The translations under genes were made by a program, and so were the position numbers. DNA of 44,806 bases from Anaerolineae bacterium. Lineage in GTDB: Bacteria; Chloroflexota; Anaerolineae; Promineifilales; Promineifilaceae. The notes below the pieces were generated by a model, which had not been told where the DNA came from, searched no databases, and saw nothing but the letters and a program-made list of their open reading frames with translations. Positions 39,920-44,806 of the stretch are shown here, piece by piece. How positions within the stretch are numbered: the stretch's first letter is position 1; each line of letters begins with the position of its first letter. The stretch is taken from assembly GCA_020848035.1 (NCBI GenBank), contig JADLAX010000044.1:1-44806 (forward strand), written 5' to 3'.

Positions 39920-40840
39920 ATGGCTGAACCACAACAGTACAAAAAAAAGCTAGCTGAATTGGTTCCTGAACGAGGCAGTTTTCAACCAACAACTGTTCAA
40001 GAAGCACAAAAGGCAATCGCTTCAATCGAAAAAATAGAGACCTTTCTCTATACCTTCAGTGACCAGCTTGATATCGAAATTGAGCGAGTAGAAAAGAAAT
40101 TTCAACAAGCCAAGCAGAAAGCCAACGACACCATTATTGACTCAACCTTAAACAGCGACAGCGAAAAAGCGTTCCAAATCCGGCTTCTCGATGAAAAGCG
40201 CAAAGAGCAGACATTGGAGTATGAAGAAGTAAAGTCCATCGGGCACAAACTTCTGGCCACATACCAAACGACTAGAAAGCGACTGCAAAGCTTCATCGAG
40301 CACGAAATGGGGCAAAAACCGAGCCGCTACACAGGCTCTCTGGGCGGTTTACTTACGGGCATCAAGTCTGCCCAAGATGTAAATTACCAGAAGTACATCA
40401 AATCAAAAGAGTGGAAACAAAAAGCCGAGGAAGCCAAAACACGGGCCGGTAACCGCTGCCAGGGCTGCAACCGCCCCCGTTCCGAAGTGCAGCTAGATGC
40501 CCATCACCGCACCTACGAACGAATTGGCCGCGAGCGCCCGGGCGACATCACGGTTCTTTGCCGCGATTGCCACCAATCGATTGAAAAGAGTAAGGCCAAA
40601 GTCTCCCTTGCGCAAAAGATGGCCGATCCCGAACAAGGTGCATGCATTCGATGCGGCATCCAAATTCCATTTGATATTCACAAGCCATTCTGCATTAGCT
40701 GTTTTACCGAGTGGATAAAGGTCAAAAAATACACTTACGCAGAAAAACAATGCCACGCCTGTGGGCAACCGGCCGAAACCTCGATGGCACGGCCGTTTTG
40801 CTTCGATTGCTACAAAGAAGTAAAGAAAATCAAACAATAG
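39920..40840 (+). CDS. HNH-nuclease-like protein with coiled-coil N-terminus and two zinc knuckles
   Basis: 306 aa. The N-terminal 150 residues are charged and helical (coiled coil: DIEIERVEKKFQQAKQKAND). Next is an HNH-type core, CQGCNRPRSEVQLDAHHRTYERIGRERPGDITVLCRDCHQSI, with two Cys pairs and the His-His metal/catalytic site. Two further CxxC...CxxC knuckles follow (CIRCG..CISC; CHACG..CFDC). It may cut or bind nucleic acid. The gene is noticeably more AT-rich than its neighbours and nearly lacks the ACGGCCGT palindrome (one copy at its 3' end), suggesting later acquisition. The start at 39920 has AGAAAGG close by; a TTG at 39905 is possible. No partner gene of a defence system is adjacent. 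Confidence 0.78.
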   Translation: MAEPQQYKKKLAELVPERGSFQPTTVQEAQKAIASIEKIETFLYTFSDQLDIEIERVEKKFQQAKQKANDTIIDSTLNSDSEKAFQIRLLDEKRKEQTLEYEEVKSIGHKLLATYQTTRKRLQSFIEHEMGQKPSRYTGSLGGLLTGIKSAQDVNYQKYIKSKEWKQKAEEAKTRAGNRCQGCNRPRSEVQLDAHHRTYERIGRERPGDITVLCRDCHQSIEKSKAKVSLAQKMADPEQGACIRCGIQIPFDIHKPFCISCFTEWIKVKKYTYAEKQCHACGQPAETSMARPFCFDCYKEVKKIKQ

Positions 40841-40946
40841 ACCTATTTCTCAAGAAGTCTCGGGAAGAAATGGGATACAGACACCAATAGCACAGATTTT
40901 CTAAATTCAGCTTGACGGCAAGCAAAAACAAGACTACGCTTGCGGC

Positions 40947-43886
40947 ATGTACGCCGAGCTAATTATCAACGTCGAAGCGCCATTAGAAGGCACCTTTCAC
41001 TACCACGTGCCTTCCGATATGCAGCCCCGGCTGCGCGTTGGTCACCTGGTAGAGGTGGAATTTGGTGCGCGGCTGGCCCAGGGCATCATCCTGCGCTTTG
41101 ATGACACGGCCCCCATTGAAGACACCAAACCCGTCATTGCCCTGATTGATGACCAGCCCGTGGTGTACTGGTGGCAAATCGAGCTGGCCCAATGGCTCAG
41201 CCAGACCTACCTGGCGCCGCTCAACGCCTGCCTGCGCCTGATGCTGCCGCCCGGCCTCACCCGCTGGGCCGACGTAACGATGGACATCAATCCGTATTGG
41301 GACGGCAACGGCCGTCTCACCGACCTCCAGCAAGAAATCGTTGACATTGTGCGTGAACGGGGTGATTTACGCGGCAGGCAGCTGCAACGAGCGCTCAACA
41401 AGGCGGAAGGCAAGAAAAAGAAGAAGGCGGATTGGAAAACGGCCGTTAACCAGCTGGCCAAACGCAATATTCTGCGCAAAGCCACCGTGCTGGACCCGCC
41501 GCGCATCAAGCCCAAGCAAATCCGCACCGCCGAACTGATCGCCAGCGACCGGCGGGTGCAGGGTGTGGTGCCGCACCTGGGCCGGGCCAACAAGCAGGCC
41601 GACGTGCTGCTCTACCTGCTGGAAAGTCGCGACCCGCTGCCGGAGGAAACGGCCGTGCTGCACGCCACCAACGCCAAAGCAGAACACCTGGAAAAACTGG
41701 CCGAAGCCCACCTCATCAACCGCACCCCGGCCCAAACCACCCTCCTGCCCACCAGCCAGGAGCCGCCCGCTGATCACGCCGACCTGTTCACCCAGCTCCC
41801 CAGCCCACTCGAACAAATAACCATTCACCATTCACCCTTAACCATTAACCAGTTAATCGATTCTGGTCATCTAGAAACGCTTGAAGAACCGGCCACCCTC
41901 AGCCTGGCCATCCCGCCCAAGCAGGTGCTCGGCCACATTTTGCAGCTGCGCCAGGCCACCACCTACCACAACATCCTCCGGCTGCTGGCTCGTGAGGCTC
42001 AGCCGGTGAACCTGAGCGACATTTACGCCGAAACCAAGGCCACGATTACCCACCTGCGCCAGCTGGCCAAGCTCGATCTCATCCGCTTTGGCGCAGAAGA
42101 AGTGTGGCGCGATCCCCTGGCCGACCGCGACTTTGTGCCCGCCGAGCCACCCATGCTCACCACCGACCAGGCCCGCGTCTGGGGGCGCATCAAAATGGCC
42201 GTGCTGCACGCTGAAGAGGTGATGGAGGAAGGCGACGAGTTCACCGTCGATGCGCCCACGCCCATTTTGCTGCACGGCGTAACCGGCAGCGGCAAGACGG
42301 AAATTTACATGCGGGCCATTGACTATGCGATAAACGAGGGTCAGCAGGCCATTGTGCTGGTGCCGGAAATTGCCCTGACGCCGCAAACGGTGCGCCGCTT
42401 TGCCGCGCGTTTTCCGGGCCGGGTGGCCGTGCTGCACAGCCGCCTCAGCGACGGCGAGCGCTACGATACCTGGCGACGCGCCCGACAGGGCTTGTTCGAC
42501 ATCGTCGTCGGGCCGCGCAGCGCCTTGTTCACGCCGCTGCCCAACCTGGGCGTCATCATTTTGGATGAGGAGCACGACCCCAGCTACAAACAAACGCCGC
42601 CGGTGCCGCCGCCCTACTACCACACCCGCGAGGCGGCCATCGCCCTGGCGCAAATTGTGGGGGCGCTGGTCATCATGGGCAGCGCCACCCCGGACATTGT
42701 CACCTACCATAAGGCGCAAAGCGGCCGTTTCCACCTGCTCGAACTGCAAAAGCGCGTCATGGGCCATCGCCAAAGGCTGGAAGGCCAGGCTGAGCGCTTG
42801 CAGTTACAAAACCACTATCAACACGACGGCGAAGACCCAGATGACGCCCTCACCATTCCCCTGCCGCCCATCCAGATTGTCGATTTGCGCCAGGAGCTGC
42901 GCGCGGGCAATCGCTCGATTTTTAGCCGCGCCCTGGAAAAAGCGATCACCGAGACGCTGGCGCGTGGCGAGCAGGCCATTTTGTTCCTCAACCGGCGCGG
43001 CTCGGCCACGTTTGTCATTTGCCGCGACTGTGGCTACGTGGCCACCTGCCCCCGCTGCGACCTGCCGCTGACCTACCACCAGGGCAGCATGATGCTGGTG
43101 TGCCATCACTGCGGCCGGCGTGAGCCGCACCAGACGGAGTGCCCGCAGTGCCAATCGAAGCGGATTCGCTATTTTGGCCTGGGCACAGAAGAGGTGGTAC
43201 AGCGCGTCCAGCAGCGCTGGCCTGAGGCGCGCATCACCCGCTGGGACCGCGACACCACCGCCGGGCGCAACACCCACGAGACGCTGCTAGCCAGCTTCAT
43301 CAACCAGGAAGCGGACATTTTGGTGGGCACGCAAATGATTGCCAAGGGGCTGGATTTACCGCTGGTGACGCTGGTGGGCGTCATTTCGGCCGATGTGTCG
43401 CTGGGGCTGCCGGATTACCGCACGGGGGAGCGTGCTTTCCAGGTGTTGGCGCAGGTGGCGGGGCGGGCCGGGCGTGGGCTGCTGGGTGGGCGAGTCATCA
43501 TCCAGACGTACAAGCCAGAGCATTACGCCATCCAAGCCGCCGCCGAACACGATTTTGCCTCGTTTTACATTGACGAGATACGCTTCCGCACCCAGCACAG
43601 CCTGCCGCCCTTCCGGCGCATGGCCCGGCTGCTGTACATCGATCCGGTGGAAGAGCGCGGTCAACGGGAGGCGGAGGCGCTGGCCAAGGGGCTGCGGCTG
43701 CATATCCGGGAAAAGGCGCTGGCCGCATCGGAGATTTTGGGGCCGGTGCCGCCGTTTTTTAACCGAGTGGACGGCCGTTTCCGCTGGCAAATCATCGTGC
43801 GCTCCCCCGACCCCAACCGGCTGCTGGCCGACTTCCCCATCCCGGCAAAATGGATGGTAGACATTGATCCAGTGAGCACACTGTAA
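40947..43886 (+). CDS. priA: Primosomal protein N' (replication restart helicase PriA), long form
   Basis: 979 aa, clearly longer than the about 730 aa of E. coli PriA. An N-terminal 3'-DNA-binding domain (MYAELIINVEAPLEGTFHYHVP) is followed by an enlarged middle region with winged-helix-like segments (residues about 125-420), then the helicase: VTGSGKTEIYMRA (Walker A, about 445), DEEHDPSYKQ, GSATPDIVTYH, the zinc module CRDCGYVATCPRCDLPL...CHHCGRREPHQTECPQC, and VAGRAGRG. An in-frame AT-rich repeat tract (41818-41856, ACCATTAACC-type words) encodes HHSPLTINQL. PriA restarts stalled replication forks. The start lies 6 bp after a TACGCT -10-like box. ACGGCCGT is absent from the whole helicase half (about 41657-43769). 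Confidence 0.96.
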   Translation: MYAELIINVEAPLEGTFHYHVPSDMQPRLRVGHLVEVEFGARLAQGIILRFDDTAPIEDTKPVIALIDDQPVVYWWQIELAQWLSQTYLAPLNACLRLMLPPGLTRWADVTMDINPYWDGNGRLTDLQQEIVDIVRERGDLRGRQLQRALNKAEGKKKKKADWKTAVNQLAKRNILRKATVLDPPRIKPKQIRTAELIASDRRVQGVVPHLGRANKQADVLLYLLESRDPLPEETAVLHATNAKAEHLEKLAEAHLINRTPAQTTLLPTSQEPPADHADLFTQLPSPLEQITIHHSPLTINQLIDSGHLETLEEPATLSLAIPPKQVLGHILQLRQATTYHNILRLLAREAQPVNLSDIYAETKATITHLRQLAKLDLIRFGAEEVWRDPLADRDFVPAEPPMLTTDQARVWGRIKMAVLHAEEVMEEGDEFTVDAPTPILLHGVTGSGKTEIYMRAIDYAINEGQQAIVLVPEIALTPQTVRRFAARFPGRVAVLHSRLSDGERYDTWRRARQGLFDIVVGPRSALFTPLPNLGVIILDEEHDPSYKQTPPVPPPYYHTREAAIALAQIVGALVIMGSATPDIVTYHKAQSGRFHLLELQKRVMGHRQRLEGQAERLQLQNHYQHDGEDPDDALTIPLPPIQIVDLRQELRAGNRSIFSRALEKAITETLARGEQAILFLNRRGSATFVICRDCGYVATCPRCDLPLTYHQGSMMLVCHHCGRREPHQTECPQCQSKRIRYFGLGTEEVVQRVQQRWPEARITRWDRDTTAGRNTHETLLASFINQEADILVGTQMIAKGLDLPLVTLVGVISADVSLGLPDYRTGERAFQVLAQVAGRAGRGLLGGRVIIQTYKPEHYAIQAAAEHDFASFYIDEIRFRTQHSLPPFRRMARLLYIDPVEERGQREAEALAKGLRLHIREKALAASEILGPVPPFFNRVDGRFRWQIIVRSPDPNRLLADFPIPAKWMVDIDPVSTL
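41818..41856. repeat. In-frame word-repeat tract inside priA
   Basis: TAACCATTCACCATTCACCC then TTAACCATTAACCAGTTAA: the word ACCATT(C/A)A repeated about four times. It is AT-rich in a GC-rich gene and falls in the variable middle region of PriA (residues about 291-304), keeping the frame. Confidence 0.6.
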
Positions 43887-43908
43887 TCCGAAATTTGAGG
43901 CTCTTTAA

Positions 43909-43953
43909 GTGAAACGTGAAACGTGATTGAAGGACTCACGTTTCACGTTTCAC
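43909..43953. repeat. Perfect 18-bp hairpin element (word GTGAAAC)
   Basis: GTGAAACGTGAAACGTGA (43909-43926) pairs perfectly with TCACGTTTCACGTTTCAC (43936-43953) around a 9-nt loop. It lies 22 bp after the priA stop and just downstream of the tRNA-Arg gene on the opposite strand, so it could end both transcripts. The word matches the GTTTCACGTTTCAC tract upstream of dtd near 33807. Confidence 0.8.
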
Positions 43954-43965
43954 GCCCCACTTAGG

Positions 43966-44037
43966 TACCCCCGCCGGGACTCGAACCCGAATCTATCACT
44001 TAGGAGGCGATTGCTCTATCCATTGAGCTACGAGGGC
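43966..44037 (-). tRNA. tRNA-Arg (anticodon CCT)
   Basis: 72 nt on the minus strand. The acceptor stem GCCCTCG pairs with CGGGGGT (one G-U at each of two positions); D-arm GCTC...GAGC; anticodon stem ATCGC/GTGAT with the 7-nt loop CTCCTAA giving anticodon CCT (reads AGG); T-arm TCGGG TTCGAGT CCCGG. Discriminator base A. The CCA end is not encoded in full (ACCT follows). All arms fold by hand; confident. Confidence 0.95.
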
Positions 44038-44143
44038 CAACAAAAAAACTGCCTAAGTCCAGTCAAAACCGGCTCTCAATAAGCCTAACCTATGCAAAAG
44101 CCACCGCTTGCTAAAATTTTGCAGCATTTTCCCGCAGGTTGCA

Positions 44144-44149
44144 TATAAT
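44144..44149 (+). promoter_or_regulatory. -10 box TATAAT upstream of the cyclotransferase-like gene
   Basis: TATAAT predicts a transcript start near 44156, about 90 nt before the chosen ATG. A possible -35 (TTGCAG) is at 44119 with a 19-bp spacer, slightly long. Confidence 0.45.
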
Positions 44150-44245
44150 ACGGGCTGGTTTGACGCAGCACCGATTATGGCGCTGCACGGTGCCTGCAAT
44201 GGTAACGTAAACCAGGAACAGAATCAAAATCTTTTTGGGAACCCG

Positions 44246-44731
44246 ATGCAACCAACTGAGCCACGGCCGTTTTTTGTCTACGGCACGCTGTTACCAGATC
44301 AGCCTAACTTTTTTGTCTGGGGCGAGGACATTGCCCACATGGAACCGGCCACGTTTGACGGCGGGCGGCTGTACGACATGGGTTTTTACCCCATGTTGGT
44401 TGCCGCCGAGGCGGATACGGCCGTTCACGGTCAGCTCATCACCCCGCACCCGGCCCAGTACGAGGCAGTGTGCCAGCGGCTGGATGAGTTGGAAGGGTAC
44501 GATCCGGAGCAGCCTGAGTCGTCAGAGTACCAGCGAAAGCAGGTGGAAGTGGTGGTGGGTAACGGCCGTTCCCAATCCGCCTGGGTTTACCTGGGCCAGC
44601 CGGAATGGGTGGCCGACAAACCCGAAGTGCCCGGCGGCAGCTGGGCAGCTTACGTGGCCGAAAGCCAGATTGAACTGCAAGCCTGGTGGGATGCGATTCG
44701 CAGCGTAACTGGACGGCACAACAAACAATGA
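44246..44731 (+). CDS. Gamma-glutamylcyclotransferase-fold (AIG2-like) protein
   Basis: 161 aa. PRPFFVYGTLLPDQPNFFVW is the fold's YGTL substrate-loop signature; GGRLYDMGFYPMLV, VHGQLITPH and VCQRLDELEGYDPEQPESSEYQRKQVEVV follow the family order, the last providing the conserved acidic residue after LDELEGYD. Members cleave gamma-glutamyl amines or glutathione-type substrates; the exact one is unknown. The start MQPTEPRPFF at 44246 places the YGTL motif at the usual N-terminal position; an earlier in-frame ATG at 44177 is also downstream of the -10 box. Ends 75 bp before the window edge; I see no gene in that remainder. Confidence 0.85.
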   Translation: MQPTEPRPFFVYGTLLPDQPNFFVWGEDIAHMEPATFDGGRLYDMGFYPMLVAAEADTAVHGQLITPHPAQYEAVCQRLDELEGYDPEQPESSEYQRKQVEVVVGNGRSQSAWVYLGQPEWVADKPEVPGGSWAAYVAESQIELQAWWDAIRSVTGRHNKQ

Positions 44732-44806
44732 GCAACGGGTAGCGCCCAACCGTGTTACCCTACACAGCACAATCACACTTTCCCAACTATCGATTTCCCA
44801 CACCGC

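Larger units (their letters stand above)
266..44569. repeat. Dispersed octamer palindrome ACGGCCGT (HIP1-like), about 100 copies across the window
   Basis: By hand I count about 100 exact copies, from 266-273 to 44562-44569 (others at 541, 1341, 4802, 26539, 35281). The usual flanks extend the palindrome (AACGGCCGTT, GAAACGGCCGTTTCC, GGAACGGCCGTTCC). Copies lie mainly inside genes, in all frames, encoding TAV, NGR or RP; a few are intergenic, two of them forming the terminator stem at 21653-21697. For an 8-mer at this GC content roughly one copy would be expected. It is sparse or absent in pspA, in the HNH gene and in the helicase half of priA. Confidence 0.95.

Noticed and set aside
1..44806. 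Insertion sequence, prophage or integrative element
   Set aside because: No transposase, integrase, phage structural gene or target-site duplication recognised; the tRNA-Arg gene is intact with no duplicated 3' end seen in the window.

Overview
The window reads as chromosomal DNA of a GC-rich (roughly 55-60%) bacterium, most likely a Chloroflexota member of the Anaerolineae group. This rests on general gene content (lipobox proteins with Pro/Thr-rich linkers, a 5-family solute-binding lipoprotein, PspA/PspC, many GT-C membrane glycosyltransferases, no LPS or outer-membrane genes) and is an inference; no rRNA is present. I see no transposase, phage or CRISPR array. One tRNA (Arg, CCT) lies near the right end.

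Layout. (1) 1-4377, minus strand: a tightly overlapping operon of a lipoprotein, a 53-aa single-span microprotein, an SGNH lipoprotein, an MBOAT acyltransferase, a membrane-anchored SGNH protein and an acyl carrier protein that runs off the left edge. This is the composition of a Dlt/AlgI-type cell-surface acylation machine. The microprotein ends in WIYQNF, very like the C-terminal acyl-transfer motif of DltX. I regard this as the most interesting system here. (2) 4.7-12.7 kb, minus strand: a small unknown protein, Mfd, peptidyl-tRNA hydrolase, a peptide-type ABC solute-binding lipoprotein and an Ig-like surface protein. (3) 12.7-19.4 kb: a secreted protein with three DsbA-like domains, a site-2-protease homologue whose HExxH reads HQLGH, two methyltransferases, a 0.7-kb non-coding region and a secreted Cys-rich unknown protein. 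(4) 19.4-22.4 kb: a 2-hydroxyacid dehydrogenase and an envelope-stress group (LiaF-like membrane protein, PspC, PspA). (5) 22.4-33.7 kb: an exopolysaccharide/glycan cluster (GT4 transferase, two Wzz-type proteins, BY-kinase, five large multispan GT-C-like proteins). (6) 33.8-44.8 kb: dtd, a degenerate histidine kinase, a beta-propeller lipoprotein, yggS-yggT, a 30-aa membrane microprotein, an acyl-CoA dehydrogenase, an HNH protein, priA, tRNA-Arg and a gamma-glutamylcyclotransferase-like protein.

Two genome-wide layers lie over the genes. First, the octamer palindrome ACGGCCGT occurs about 100 times by my hand count (about once per 450 bp, against roughly one copy expected by chance). It falls in all reading frames, giving recurrent TAV, NGR and RP peptides, and resembles the HIP1 palindrome of cyanobacteria. 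Second, most gaps between non-overlapping genes are filled by hairpins made of a short word repeated forward and then in reverse complement. Each gap tends to have its own word, and the hairpin usually starts at or just after the upstream stop codon. Three similar word-repeat tracts lie in frame inside mfd, priA and a membrane-protein gene.
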